Assembly (NCBI GenBank): GCA_008690995.1
Contig: VRMN01000002.1
Coordinates: 1 to 64,000, forward strand
Direction of reading: 5' to 3'
DNA length: 64,000 nucleotides
Source: Porphyridium purpureum
Taxonomy: Eukaryota > Rhodophyta > Bangiophyceae > Porphyridiales > Porphyridiaceae
Shown here: positions 9,578 through 20,639 of the stretch, in pieces
Numbering within the stretch: position 1 is the first letter of the stretch
Layout: each line of letters starts with the position of its first letter
Position numbers and translations under genes: made by a program
Notes under the pieces: model-generated
Database searches by the model: none
What the model saw: only the letters and a program-made list of their open reading frames with translations
What the model was told of the DNA's origin: nothing

Positions 9578-11594
9578 ATGGAGAGGGCAGGTGACGACGA
9601 CCGTAGCGCTGGTGCGCATCCGGCTCTTGGGTGCATCGTGGCACAGCGCGATAAGGCGAACCAGATGCAGCAGGACCTAGAGGCGGCCGCGGTATGCCGC
9701 GGCTTGGTCGACACGGTCACGCAGTGCGTGGCACGGATGGCCGCTCTGGGAGGGGCGCGCGCTGACGGCATGCGCGCGGCCATGTGGTCGTATGCCTGCA
9801 GCCAAGCGGTGGAGATGCTTGCGGTCTCCTGGCTGAAGTGGAACAGCGCTGAGACGCGCCCACAGTGGCAGGCGCGCAGCCGGCCCGTCCCGTGCAGTGG
9901 GCTGACCCGGTAGTGGCGGCGCAAGCAACAGCGTCACGACCGCGCAGCTGGGCGGTGGTGGCGGCCGGCCACGGCTCGCCGTGCTCCGCGTGCGGGTCCG
10001 GCTGCCGGCGCAGCCGAGGTTGCTTGACCCGGCTGCGCCGGCAGCCATATCAAGCGGTGCGCAAGGCAGGACCGGGTGGACGGCCCGGCAGGCCAAGCCG
10101 GCTGCCGCGAAAGGCCAGCAGACGCGCACGCCCGACAAGCGCAGAGCGGTGGAGCGCAGGCCAGCTGCTGCTCGAGCAGGCCCGGCAGGACCGGCCAATG
10201 CACTGCCCGCCAGTGCATTCGAGTGGGTGGTGGTGCGCAACTGCGACCCCACGGCGAGGCCGCAGTCGGTGCGCCAGGCGCTGAATGCGGTGGTGCGACC
10301 CAGCACACTGGTGCCGGGCGGTCCGTTTCCCGTGGAGGTGCTGAGCCTCACGGCCACCTCGTTCTTGGTGCTCGCGCCGGCTGCGTCGGTCCACCAGCTG
10401 GTCGACGTGCTGCTAACCTTGACGAGCCGGGACGCCGCGCTCCCGCTGTGGAGCGGTGCCACGAGAGCACCTGCAGTGATGGAGCGTCTCGCAGCCGACG
10501 GCTCCTGGTTGGCCGGAGTGCACCCGGACCAGCGCCGCCTGCTGGTGAGCAGTGTCCCCAAGCTGCAGAGCCGCATTGCTCTGCTCGAGGCACGCCGCTA
10601 CCCGAGCAAGCAGGCGGTGCTCTCGCGCCTGGGCCGTCTGTTGGCTGCATTGCAGGCCACGGACAACAGCAGTGGGGCAGACCGTGCCGAGAGCGCTGCT
10701 GCCGGACTTATGCTCGTGCATGTGCCTCGAGCGAGCGCGGTCGCCATGGAGGCCGAGCCGCAAGGGGTGGCCCAGGCTGAGACCCGAAAGCACGCGGCTC
10801 CAGAGCTCGCGGCTCCAGCGCGTGTGGACGCAGAGCCGGAGAATGCAGAGCTTGCGACTCCAATTCGCGCGGCAGCAGAGCCTGCGAATCCAGGTCTCGA
10901 GGCCCCCGTTCGTGCGGCTGCAGAGCCTGAAAATGCAGGACACGGGTTGGCAGAGCAGGAGACCCCCGAGCATGCTGCTTGGGAGCACGTGGCTCCAGAG
11001 GAAACTGCTGCAATGGGGACTGGGGATGGGCCCAGTGCAGCAGGGGCCGGTGCAGGTGCGTCCCATCTGCAACCGGCAATGCCCGTGGTGGAGCAGGTGC
11101 ATGGGACGCTGCGGGCCAATACAGACCCGAAGCGAGCAGCTGCCTTGCCGCTGTCGCAGTCCCAGAGCCCAACGGCAGCGGTCCGGGCTCCCAAACGCGT
11201 GTGCACCGTGACGGAGCACAGCGGGAGCGAGGACGAGTCTGAAGAGGACGTCCCGCTCTCGCAGCCGAGCCAGGGCTTCACGTGCCCAGTGGCTGCGTGC
11301 TCACACACCTGCTTCGACGCGAAGCAGTTCGGGTGGCACCTGCGGACGGCGCATTCGCAGCAGGAGCAGGCCGCGGTGCCGGCCCACTGCTATGCAGACT
11401 GCGGACTGGGCGTCTACAGTTGTGGACGGCCAAGGCCCCCCACTGTGACCAGCCAGGTGGCCAGCAACCACCGCAGGCGGTGCGACCTGTGCATGGGCTT
11501 GACGGGAGCCCCTGCTTCACAGGCAGAGCCCGACACCGCCGCTGCCACTGCAGCGGAGTCCGTGCTGCCTCAGGGCGGCGCGGCCGCGCAGTGA
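9578..11594 (+). pseudogene. LINE copy 3 ORF1, C2H2 finger near the C-terminus
   Basis: ATG at 9578 begins MERAGDDDRS and that frame stops at 9913. The reading continues in other frames and then in 9981-11594 (537 residues with its own ATG), so one or two shifts break the N-terminal third. The long piece has a conserved-looking segment at about 10215-10430 (FEWVVVRNCDP...VEVLSLTATSFLVL) whose strand-helix pattern could be an RRM-like fold, as in many LINE ORF1 proteins (inference). Then come Pro/Ala/Glu-rich repeats (KHAAPELAAPARVDAEPENA type) and one C2H2 finger (CPVAACSHTCF...GWHLRTAH) near 11281-11350, followed by a Cys pair. Stop at 11592-11594, 31 bases before ORF2. Confidence 0.55.
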
Positions 11595-11625
11595 GACCCT
11601 GCATGTCCGGCCCGTTTGGGGCACA

Positions 11626-14600
11626 ATGTTGGACTCAGGGGAAAATGACTCTGCTGCCACCCACGCCGGGCAGTCAGAGCAAAATGGGGCCTCCACAAGG
11701 GATGGCACATTGGACCAGCCACGGGCTGGAGGCGTGGGAAGCCTGCAGGGGCAGGCGGTGTCCATGCGACGCGTGACGCGGTCACAGACGCAGGCCCGCC
11801 AGGCCGTCTCCGAACCCGGCTTGGTCGCGGACCCAGCTGCGCGCGCGAAGCAGACGCGGACCGGGCAGCCAATGTGCCGGTGGACCGGGTCGCGCGCAGA
11901 GTGACCAGGCCGACTCGTGCACGGAGCTGCACGAGCAGGAGACGGTCCAGGGCCGTGGACCGGGGTGCTGCAGCGGTGGCCGCGAGTCACGATACCCGGG
12001 CCGCAGGCGAAGCGGCCGACGAGGAAGCGTCTGGCCCTGACCCGGTGCATGTACGCGCAGAAACGGCAGGTCGCCGCCAGCACGCGAGGCGCGGTCAACG
12101 CCGGCAAAGCAGGCCACAATGCCTTCCGTGCCCGCTGGCCCACTGCTTGTTCTCACATCTTGCCGACGCCAGCGGGCAGCCGGGTCGCCATTGGGCAGCC
12201 ATGCACTCGGCAGAGCCCGCGGGCCGTGAGCAGCTGGAGGCCATGGCCTGGTCAGGAACGCGCACGGCCACGCAGTGCAGGTGACGTGCACAATGCGCCG
12301 TGCCCGTGCGCATCGTGTGTGGACGCCCGACGCGCGCGCCGGTGTCCGGTGGCAGAATGCCCGGCGGCGTTCCCGGCCGCAGAGCCCCTGTTGTTACACA
12401 TGAACCAACATGCTTCTGCCGCACGGGACGCGGTGGACCCCAGCACATGGACGAGCCTGGGCCTGTGGCGATGGCCGTGCGGCAAGCTTGCGTTGCTTCG
12501 GAGCCTGCAAACGGGGTCAAATGCAGCCACCATGCACTTGACCCGGTGCACTGACGACCGGGAGGCCTGCAGGCTTGCTGCTGAGCGCCTGCGGCACGCG
12601 TCCGAGCAGGTCGAAGTCACGCCGCTGGAGTGGGACCTGCGACCCGGTGTGCATGCACCCGCTCTGCTTCATGCCGAGCAAGATGCTGCACCTACTCCAC
12701 CCGCCCCTCTTGGTGACGAAGATGCAGCGGACGACGCAGAACGCATTTTTGCCGGGCTGCCGGTGTCCACAGTGCACGCGTACCTGGACAGGATACTTGC
12801 ACTGCGGGTCCACCTGTGGAAGCGGATGGCGCCGGCTCTGGCGACGCACGTGGCCCTGGAGTTGGCTGGTCTTCTGGCCGGCGTGCAGGAGGCCGAGACC
12901 GAGGAGGACCAGGTGCGCGCCATTGCACGCCTGTGGGCGTTTCCGACGCTTGTGCTCTGCCTTCCGGGGGCCCAGCAGCCGTCCCGTGAGCGCGTCCGAT
13001 TCACGATGGCGCGGCTCAAGCAGTGGCGGCAGGGAGAGCTGCCCGCGCTGCTGGCGTCCGTGCCAGAGCTGACTGGCGGGCAGCCCACCGACCTGCCGTG
13101 GCAGACGGTCAGCAGCAAGGTGGTCAAGCACGTGCGCGCCCGACACCTCGGTGCGGCGGCACGGCTGGTGGAGTCTGCCGGTGTCCACGACACCACGGAC
13201 GCGGTGCTCGCTCGGCTCCGGGAGTTGCACCCGCCAGCGACCGACGCGGCTGCCCGCTTGCAGGCCCCGTCGCACAAGCCCAGGCGCGCGATGCGCAGCC
13301 ACCGCTGGCCGAACGTGCAGTGGTGAAGAATGCAGTGATGGGTATCCCGCACACCAGTGCAGCGGGACCCTCACGGTGGTCTCCGAGCCTCCTGCACCAG
13401 GCGCTCAGCTTGCCAGCTGCGGGTGCTGAAGTGCTGACGGCCATGTGTGGGCTGTTCGACCGCGTGGTGCATCGAGGCCTGGAGCCGCAGGCTGGCGCGC
13501 TTTGGGCGCACGCCAGGCTCATTCCTCTGCGCAAGCCAGATGGGGGCGTGCGGCCCATTGCCATCGGCGAGATCTTCCGCCGCGTGCTGGGCCGCCTGGC
13601 CGTGACGAGCCTCGCACATGACGCAGTGGAGACGCTCGCCCCGGACCAGTATGGCGTGGGCCGCATGGCCGGGCTCGAGGCTATGGTGATGCGCACCCGC
13701 CTCGCCGTGCTGGAGAACCCCGGGTGGGGCGTGCTCAAGGTGGACATTTCGAACGCCTTTAATACGGTGCGCCGCCCCGCCTTTATGCGACTCGTGCAGG
13801 CCCAGTTTCCGCACCTGTGGCCGCTGGTCCGCACGTGCTACGCGAGTCCTGCGCCGCTGCGAGCAGGCAAACACGTCCTGAAGAGCGAGTCTGGGGTGCA
13901 GCAAGGCGACCCGCTGGCCCCACTCCTCTTCTCGCTGGCGCTGCACCGTCAGACCAGGGACATCACGCACGCACCCGGGCAGGCGCTGGTGCAATGCTGG
14001 TACCTGGATGACGGCGCCATTGCAGGTCCAGTCCACTCCCTGGTGGCGTTCCTGGAGGTGCTCGACCACTGTGCGCGCGAAATCGACTTGTCGATTAATC
14101 GGCGCAAGTCGGAGCTAGTCCTGCCGCCGGGTAGATGTGAGACAGACATTACGGCGCTGTCGAGCCTGCATGGCTTACCTGTGGTGCCGTGGTGCAGTGC
14201 CACTCTGCTTGGCACTGTCCTGGACACCAGCGGCGACATGGGCTGCGTGGACAGGACGCTGGCTGCGACTCTCGAGCTGGCCGACAAGGTGGCCGGCATT
14301 CACGAGCCCGAGGAGGCATACCACCTGCTCCGGGCAAGCGTGGGGCCCGCGCGAGTCGTGCATCTGGCCCGCACGCTCCCGCCAGAGGCGGTGCTGGACC
14401 GGTTCGCCGCGTTTGATGACGCGTGGCGGCACATTGTGGCGCGTACGCTCGGCGTAACGGCAGCCGACGGCCAGAACGCAGATGGCTCCTGGCGCGCAGA
14501 ATGGCGCCTGCCGCTGCGGTGTGGCGGCCTGGGCCTGACCAGCCTGCGCGACATGAGCCTGCCAGGCTTCGTTGCCGGCAGCCGCGCTGCTGCTCGCACA

Positions 14601-15708
14601 CTGGACGAGGGTGAGGTGCTACGCGCTCAGCGGGAAGCCGTGCCTCCGATGGCGCCTCTGTCGCGGCAACCGCGGGAGCCCCGCCGCCGCCGCGCTCGTC
14701 CGTCGCACCTGGCCAGGTGGCGACAGTTCCACGACCTCGAGGAGGCGTGGCTGCAACAGGTGCCGGGCGTCCCGGACGCCGAAGTCGAAGACCTGCTGGA
14801 TTCCCAGGCCCGAGGCCTCAGTCGCTTTATTCACTCCTGAAGAGAGACTGGGTCTCGGCGCCAGGCTCCACGCCGTCTGAACGCCTCCGCCGCCAGAGCT
14901 TGTCGTCGCCGCACGCAGCGGCCTGGCTGGGCATGCCGTCCGGCACAGTGCTCGGTGGCATTCCGTGGTCACCAGCATTGGGCTGCGACACGTGGTTTGC
15001 AGCCGTGCGCCACTGCCTGGGCCTCCTGTGGCTGGCGTCACGAGCGCTGTGGGCCTCCGCTGCCCGGCCATTGTCCGTGGGACAACGGCCACGTGCAACG
15101 CGCCACTGGACGCACACGGCCACCATGCGCAAAACTGCGCAATGGGGCCGACCCGGTACGGCCGCCATGCCGCGGTCATTGACGTGCTCGTCCGCTTTGC
15201 AAACCTCCGCGGGCACAGGTCCGCCGCGAGGTTCGCCTCGAGGACGCACCCCGGCACAACGGGAAGCACGACCGGCGACTTTTCCTTCGACAACAATGTC
15301 GTCGATGTTGCCGTGGTCGCGCCAGACGGTCGCCGCTCGCGCTCGGAAGCGCGGCTCTTTGCCCGCTCGCGCTGCGGCACCAGTTGGCTGCTCGGGCCAC
15401 GCAGCCAACATGGTGGCCTTTATCGTCACCACGTACGGCAACGTGGATGCGCCCGCACGTGCGCTTCTTTCCGGCTCGCGCGCGACTTTGCTCGCGTGCG
15501 CCAGGTCCGCCCCGCTTGGGCGCTGACCGTCCTTTCGCGGGCTGTGTCCCTCGCTGTGTACCGCGCCGCCGCACATGGCATTCTTTTGCGGTACCCGGCG
15601 GGACACTCGGCCCTCACGGCGAGCGGGCTGCGCTGGCTCCCCCATGTGGCGCGAATGCTCAGCTCCTCTGACCCGAGCGCCCCAATTCACGAGGTCGGCG
15701 TCCTCTAA
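11626..15708 (+). pseudogene. LINE copy 3 ORF2: zinc fingers, reverse transcriptase, R2-like endonuclease
   Basis: ATG at 11626 opens ORF2 (MLDSGENDSAATHAG). Zinc-finger-like segments are at about 12103-12200 (CPLAHC...HWAAMH) and 12343-12410 (CPVAECPAAF...LLHMNQH). The RT region runs 12750-14840 with RPIAIGEIFRRVLG (motif 2), VLKVDISNAFNTV (A), GVQQGDPLAPLLFSL (B) and CWYLDDGA (C), all in one frame. The endonuclease region has a C-x8-H-x4-C knuckle (CNAPLDAHGHHAQNC, 15098-15142), then RYGRHAAVIDVL and NNVVDVAVVAPD. Shifts near 11880, 12290, 13300, 14830 and 15000 break the frame. The RT core itself is intact, so decay began outside it or is recent. Confidence 0.75.
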
Positions 15709-15798
15709 TTCAGCTCCTGAGCTGATCCAAATTCAGCTCCGATCCGGCTGAGTCACCAATTTCCTGGATTGTTTAAATTCTAAAAATAAACTCAATTC

Positions 15799-15813
15799 AG
15801 AGTAACCCTAGAG
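15799..15813 (+). repeat. 3' tail of LINE copy 3
   Basis: AGAGTAACCCT plus AGAG, the same 11-bp unit that ends copy 2. Confidence 0.7.
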
Positions 15814-16053
15814 CTCTGTTGGATGCGAAGGCCACCCAGTTCCAACGTCTTCATTGTAATGGGCAAGCACATACCTCAGAAACTTGCACTGACTGGACAG
15901 GTACGTTTTGCGTGTCCCTGCGGTAATATGGCCACGCGCTAGCTCCGCAACCCTTGCACTCGCCCGCTCACGCCGCACAGCCTCCGCGAATCCCTCCATC
16001 TTTCGAACCTTGTTCGACGGCGAGCATGCGAGCGCCAGCGCGGTTCGGCGCAA
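15808..16053 (-). pseudogene. N-terminal stub of a tyrosine recombinase-like protein, cut by the LINE
   Basis: An 81-residue reading. The segment AELARGHITAGTRKTYLSSQ followed by KFLRYVLAHY looks like the SAM-like N-terminal (core-binding) domain of tyrosine recombinases, where 'GTRKTY...F..F' is typical. The catalytic domain with the R-H-R-Y residues is missing. The stop codon (TAG) is supplied by the CCTAGAG tail of LINE copy 3, so the LINE insertion or its junction truncated the gene. The source could be a Crypton- or DIRS-like element or a host or viral recombinase; the fragment is too short to decide. Confidence 0.4.
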
Positions 16054-16682
16054 TCGGTTCAGTGGTTTATCAAGGAGCGCAAGTAAAAAGGGATCATTTC
16101 AGTACAAGAAAAGGTGCCAGAACAAGCGGCACGTGTCTGCATTTATTACTGGGTAACTCGTGCGACCAATCATTTTTGCTAGTATGTTGTACAAACATAA
16201 TCTTGGCATAAACACAAAATGTTCCGGTCTCACCGGCACCTTCAACCTGAATAAATGGTCTAAAATGGCACGAAATGTAATAAACCTAGAGTAACCAACG
16301 TGCTCGACAGGAAAATCGCGCAGAGCCGCTGTCGATGTACTCGCTGCGAACGCGTCGACACAACCCTCCAGAACAGGTTCATCAGGGCGCATGCGCGAAC
16401 AAGCAACAGTGCGGCAGATGGCTAGACAATCTTCGCATCCAATGCTCACTGAGGTCTCGCTTCAGCGCAGGTGCGTCAGACTCAACGGACACCGCTGACT
16501 GAGCAGCGTAAGACTCTGTTCTGCTCACCCCTTTACGCGTCATGGTTGATTGGCCACCTCCGCACATGGATGACCATGCAAAGCGGCAGACTTCGGCCCG
16601 GAAAGCCCTTTGATCTTCACGTTTGGTTCAGAAACGCGAAAGCAGTCACGTTATTCTAATTTCATTTCGCCTTTGAACAACG
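16054..16682. other. Intergenic, one more LINE-tail-like motif
   Basis: No gene is supported. CCTAGAGTAACC at 16285-16296 matches the LINE tail unit and may be a leftover of another insertion or of the target sequence. A 116-residue minus-strand ORF (16099-16449) has no recognisable motif. Confidence 0.4.
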
Positions 16683-19076
16683 CTAGCAGCCTAGTCTTTC
16701 CAAACTACTCTGCGCCGCTGCGAATCCCTGGTCTGCGGCCTTGCGGTACCACTCGACCGCGGCGCGCTCGTCCTGCGGCAGCCCGCCCCACCCGTTCTCG
16801 TAATAACAGCCCAAATAGACCTGCGCCGCTGCGTACCTCTGCTCCGCGGCCTTCTGAAACCACTCGACCGCGGCGCGCTCGTCCTGCGGCAGCCCGCCCT
16901 CCCCTTTCAGGTAACAAACGCCCAAAAGAAACTGCGCGTTTGCGTCTCCCTGTTCCGCGGCCTTGCGAAACCACTCGACCGCGGCGCGCTCGTCCTGCGG
17001 CAGCCCGCCCTCCCCGTTCTTGTACCTAACGCCCAAATTATTCTGCGCCGCTGCGAGTCCCTGGTCTGCGGCCTTGCGGTACCACTCGACCGCGGCGCGC
17101 TCGTCCTGCGGCAGCCCGCCCTTCCCGTCCTTGTAACTAACGCCCAAATTATTCTGCGCCGCTGCGAATCCCTGGTCTGCGGCCTTGCGAAACCACTCGA
17201 CCGCGGCGCGCTCGTCCTGCGGCAGCCCGCCCGACCCATCCTCGTAACAAACGCCCAAATTATTCTGCGCCGCTGCGAATCCCTGGTCTGCGGCCTTGCG
17301 GTACCACTCGACCGCGGCGCGCTCGTCCTGCGGCAGCCCGCCCTCCCCGTTCTTGTAACAAACACCCAAATTGAACTGCGCTTCTGCGTCTCCCTGCTCC
17401 GCGGCCTTGCGAAACCACTCGACCGCGGCGCGCTCGTCCTGCGGCAGCCCGCCCTTCCCGTTCTTGTAACTAACGCCCAAATTGAACTGCGCCTCTGCGT
17501 CTCCCTGCTCCGCGGCCTTGCGGTACCACTCGACCGCGGCGCGAGTGTCCTGCGGCAGCCCGCCCTCCCCGTTCTTGTAACTAACGCCCAAATTGTACTG
17601 CGCGTGTGCGTTTCCCTGCTCCGCGGCCTTGCGAAACCACTCGACCGCGGCGCGAGTGTCCTGCGGCAGCCCGCCCTTCCCGTCCTTGTAACTAACGCCC
17701 AAATTATTCTGCGCCGCTGCGTGTCCCTGCTCCGCGGCCTTGCGAAACCACTCGACCGCGGCGCGCTCGTCCTGCGGCAGCCCGCCCTCCCCGTTCTCGT
17801 AACTAACGCCCAAATTATACTGCGCCGCTGCGAATCCCTGGTCTGCGGCCTTGCGAAACCACTCGACCGCGGCGCGCTCGTCCTGCGGCAGCCCGCCCCA
17901 TCCGTTCTCGTAACAAACGCCCAAATTGAACTGCGCGTGTGCGTTTCCCTGCTCCGCGGCCTTGCAGAAACCACTCGACCGCGGCGCGCCTGTCCTGCAG
18001 CCCGCCCTCCCCTTCAGGTAACAAACGCCCAAAAGAAACTGCGCGTTTGCGTCTCCCCTGTTCCGCGGCCTTGCGAAACCACTCGACCGCGCGCGCTCTG
18101 TCCTGCGGCAGACCGCCCTCTCGTAACCCAAATTAAACTGCGCCGCTGCGAGTCCCTGCTCCGCGGCCTTGCGGTACCACTCGACCGCGGCGCGCTCGTC
18201 CTGCGGCAGCCCGCCCTTCCCGTCCTTGTAACTAACGCCCAAATTGATTCTGCGCCGCTGCGGCCTTGCGGTACCACTCGACCGCGGCGCGCTCGTCCTG
18301 CGGCAGCCCGCCCTCTGCGGCGCCGCTTCCCTGCGAAACCACTCGACCGCGGCGCGCTCGTCCTGCGGCAGCCCGCCCGACCCATCCTCGTAACAAACGC
18401 CCAAATTATTCTGCGCCGCTGCGAATCCCTGGTCTGCGGCCTTGCGGTACCACTCGACCGCGGCGCGCTCGTCCTGCGGCAGCCCGCCCTCCCCGTTCTT
18501 GTAACAAACACCCAAATTGAACTGCGCTTCTGCGTCTCCCTGCTCCGCGGCCTTGCGAAACCACTCGACCGCGGCGCGCTCGTCCTGCGGCAGCCCGCCC
18601 TTCCCGTTCTTGTAACTAACGCCCAAATTGAACTGCGCCTCTGCGTCTCCCTGCTCCGCGGCCTTGCGGTACCACTCGACCGCGGCGCGAGTGTCCTGCG
18701 GCAGCCCGCCCTCCCCGTTCTTGTAACTAACGCCCAAATTGTACTGCGCGTGTGCGTTTCCCTGCTCCGCGGCCTTGCGAAACCACTCGACCGCGGCGCG
18801 CTCGTCCTGCGGCAGCCCGCCCTCCCCGTTCTTGTAACCAACGCCCAAATTATTCTGCGCCGCTGCGAATCCCTGGTCTGCAGCCTTGCGAAACCACTCG
18901 ACCGCGGCGCCCTCGTCCTGCGGCAGCCCGCCCCACCCGTTCTTGTAACTAACGCCCAAATTGAACTGCGCCTCTGCGTCTCCCTGGTCCGCGGCCGTGC
19001 GGTACCACTCGACCGCGGCGCGCTCGTCCTGCGGCAGCCCGCCCCACCCGCTCTCGTAGCAAACCCCAAACGACAT
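16683..19076 (-). CDS. Sel1-like repeat protein, partly degraded
   Basis: A 797-residue frame made almost wholly of 36-residue Sel1/TPR-like repeats (consensus AVEWFRKAAEQG.A.AQ.NLG plus GVCYKNGEGGLPQDER). Sel1 solenoids are protein-interaction scaffolds. The ATG at 19076 falls inside a first repeat whose upstream half (EHGDADAQC) is in another frame, so the true N-terminus is lost or shifted. Between about 17975 and 18345 a cluster of small indels garbles two to three repeats, with the frame regained afterwards. An internal block is duplicated (17190-17655 and 18336-18800). The repeats resemble those of the kinase gene at 50223-53339, suggesting a partial, kinase-less paralogue. It may be expressed, decaying, or affected by assembly errors in the repeat. 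Confidence 0.65.
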   Translation of the reverse strand: MSFGVCYESGWGGLPQDERAAVEWYRTAADQGDAEAQFNLGVSYKNGWGGLPQDEGAAVEWFRKAADQGFAAAQNNLGVGYKNGEGGLPQDERAAVEWFRKAAEQGNAHAQYNLGVSYKNGEGGLPQDTRAAVEWYRKAAEQGDAEAQFNLGVSYKNGKGGLPQDERAAVEWFRKAAEQGDAEAQFNLGVCYKNGEGGLPQDERAAVEWYRKAADQGFAAAQNNLGVCYEDGSGGLPQDERAAVEWFRREAAPQRAGCRRTSAPRSSGTARPQRRRINLGVSYKDGKGGLPQDERAAVEWYRKAAEQGLAAAQFNLGYERAVCRRTERARSSGFARPRNRGDANAQFLLGVCYLKGRAGCRTGAPRSSGFCKAAEQGNAHAQFNLGVCYENGWGGLPQDERAAVEWFRKAADQGFAAAQYNLGVSYENGEGGLPQDERAAVEWFRKAAEQGHAAAQNNLGVSYKDGKGGLPQDTRAAVEWFRKAAEQGNAHAQYNLGVSYKNGEGGLPQDTRAAVEWYRKAAEQGDAEAQFNLGVSYKNGKGGLPQDERAAVEWFRKAAEQGDAEAQFNLGVCYKNGEGGLPQDERAAVEWYRKAADQGFAAAQNNLGVCYEDGSGGLPQDERAAVEWFRKAADQGFAAAQNNLGVSYKDGKGGLPQDERAAVEWYRKAADQGLAAAQNNLGVRYKNGEGGLPQDERAAVEWFRKAAEQGDANAQFLLGVCYLKGEGGLPQDERAAVEWFQKAAEQRYAAAQVYLGCYYENGWGGLPQDERAAVEWYRKAADQGFAAAQSSLERLGC
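17190..17655 (-). repeat. Internal segmental duplication in the Sel1 gene, unit 1
   Basis: Essentially identical to 18336-18800 and much closer to it than neighbouring 108-bp repeats are to each other, so a block of about four repeats was copied recently. The offset is about 1146 bp. Confidence 0.7.
18336..18800 (-). repeat. Internal segmental duplication in the Sel1 gene, unit 2
   Basis: Partner of 17190-17655. Its low-coordinate edge lies beside the indel cluster at 17975-18345, which may be the scar of the duplication or a misassembly. Confidence 0.65.
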
Positions 19077-19490
19077 TGAGCGTCTGCGTCTCCATGCTCA
19101 TTCCTTGATACGGAAATAAAGAAACCATTATTCCCTCGTGCGGTTTCCTCCGTTCCAAAGCAAGGCACACCGGAGAGCGTTTTGCCGGCGCGCTCAGCGC
19201 CTGTTTTTCGCAGCTGCCGCGAGTTTCGAGGGGACTTGCGCTGAATTCATCCCTCAGCAGCCCCGTTTCGCGGTTTTCTGGCGGCGTGCGGTACAGCTCG
19301 GGGCGCCGTTGCAGTCGCGTGGAAGGGGCACGCGCGGTTGTTGTTAAAACGCGCCGTTTTGATAAACCGCGAGCGGTGGGCTGAATTAAAAGAATAAGTA
19401 CAGTGAATCCGTTAAGTGCTTGCGTACACTTCAATTGCAGGACGCTGTACATCAGATATTAATTAATGCGCGGACTCGCGTTGTTTAACA
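19077..19490. other. Upstream region of the Sel1 gene, nothing firm
   Basis: The first bases continue the frameshifted first Sel1 repeat. The rest holds no coding signal and no clear TATA box. Confidence 0.35.
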
Positions 19491-20600
19491 ATGTGCGCTG
19501 ATGTGGGTGGCCAGCTGGATGGCTTGCCGGCTTCCAAGCATGTGCACACGGTCGCTCTTCTTCGGCCGTCTCAGCGCCGCGACTGCATGCCGCTGGGTTC
19601 TCACGCGAATGTCGGGTGCATGTTTGCCTTCAGAGGCACAGCGACACTGCATTCTGTGTCGCAGTCTTGCATCATTCCTCCCCGACGCATCTGCGTCGCT
19701 CGAGCTCGACCGCCCAACGTAGTGTACTAGGTTGCACGTGACACGCTGCCACGGCGCATGTGTTTATGGCGACACATCGGTCCTTTTGCGAGTGGGTCAT
19801 CAGCTGCGATGCCGAAAACAGGCCTGGGTGTCGAGTGAACAATTCGGAAGGGTCCAAAGAACAGCCGACATTCGCAGGCTTCTCACAGCGCAACTGGGGC
19901 ACACAAGGGAGCTGCTCAAGCCGTGCATGCTGCTGTACAATGTGGCTGGGTTCGAGCGGTTTGCGCAAGCACCATCGCGATAGAACGCTGCCGACTTAAA
20001 AGCACACCTTGATACATTCACACATGTGGGACAGCCACACTGCGTACACCCTCTAGAAGTTCCGAAGGGCAGAGCTTGACTCCATGTGGACAATTGTTGC
20101 GCAGCAGACGCATCAGCTGTTACTTTTTATACGTACCATGTGACGCATATTCGAATGGAGTCGGAAGAGGCCCCCATTGGGCCGTGCGATCGGTTCGTCA
20201 AGCTGCAGCTGCCAGAGCATGTAGCCTCCGAAACTGGATTTCGGGTTGCCTTGCAATTGAATCTGGAGGAGCATGTACGTCTTGTCAACTTGCATGTGGG
20301 GACTTTCAAGGCAGTTGCAATCACGTGACACGGACATCTCTTAGCCATGAGCTCGCTGCTGAGGCACAAGACAGCAGTCTTGTTCGCACGGGATAATTTC
20401 ACGCGGAAACCTGAGCTAAAGCTGCTTAACAAGGCGCCCTTGGACGTGACTCTGATTACGGTTCCACAAGGCATGCCTGACGCGCTGTCTCCTGGACCGC
20501 AATCTGCCTGTAAGCGGATGCATCTGGAGTCACACCAACTTACACCTCACTTGCCAGCCGCACAATGTACGCCGCGAGGATCGCACTTTCTTCACCCATC
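19491..20600 (+). pseudogene. Decayed ORF of unknown family
   Basis: From 19732 to 20610 one plus-strand frame gives protein-like sequence broken by only a few stops (segments 19732-19983, 20086-20328, 20347-20613), with stretches such as LLKPCMLLYNVAGFERFAQA and EEAPIGPCDRFVKLQLPEHV. A second frame gives 19491-19730. This pattern suggests a dead gene that was about 300-350 residues long. The family was not recognised. Both strands have short ORFs here, so it could also be non-coding. Confidence 0.3.
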
Positions 20601-20639
20601 TAGGTGCCCATGACGACATGTGCGCTTCTCAACATTGAC

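Larger units (their letters stand above)
8985..15813 (+). mobile_element. Non-LTR retrotransposon (REL-type LINE), copy 3, diverged and near full length
   Basis: A relative of copies 1 and 2, similar in protein but not in DNA, with all expected parts: GC-rich tandem monomers (8985-9545), ORF1 (9578-11594), ORF2 (11626-15708), an AT-rich 3' UTR and the tail motif AGAGTAACCCTAGAG. Several frameshifts break both ORFs. The insertion tail abuts and truncates a minus-strand tyrosine-recombinase ORF, which marks the 3' junction. Including the 5' monomers as part of the element is inference from position and composition. Confidence 0.75.

Noticed and set aside
8924-9924. Long ORFs on both strands across the monomer array
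   Set aside because: The repeat units are GC-rich and stop-poor in several frames; only the part from 9578 onward looks like ORF1.
16683-19076. CRISPR-like appearance of regular repeats
   Set aside because: The 108-bp units are coding Sel1 repeats without spacers, and the sequence is eukaryotic.
17604-19079. A 491-residue plus-strand ORF and other frames across the Sel1 array
   Set aside because: Periodic antisense or shifted readings of the 108-bp repeat; the minus-strand frame gives the Sel1 consensus.
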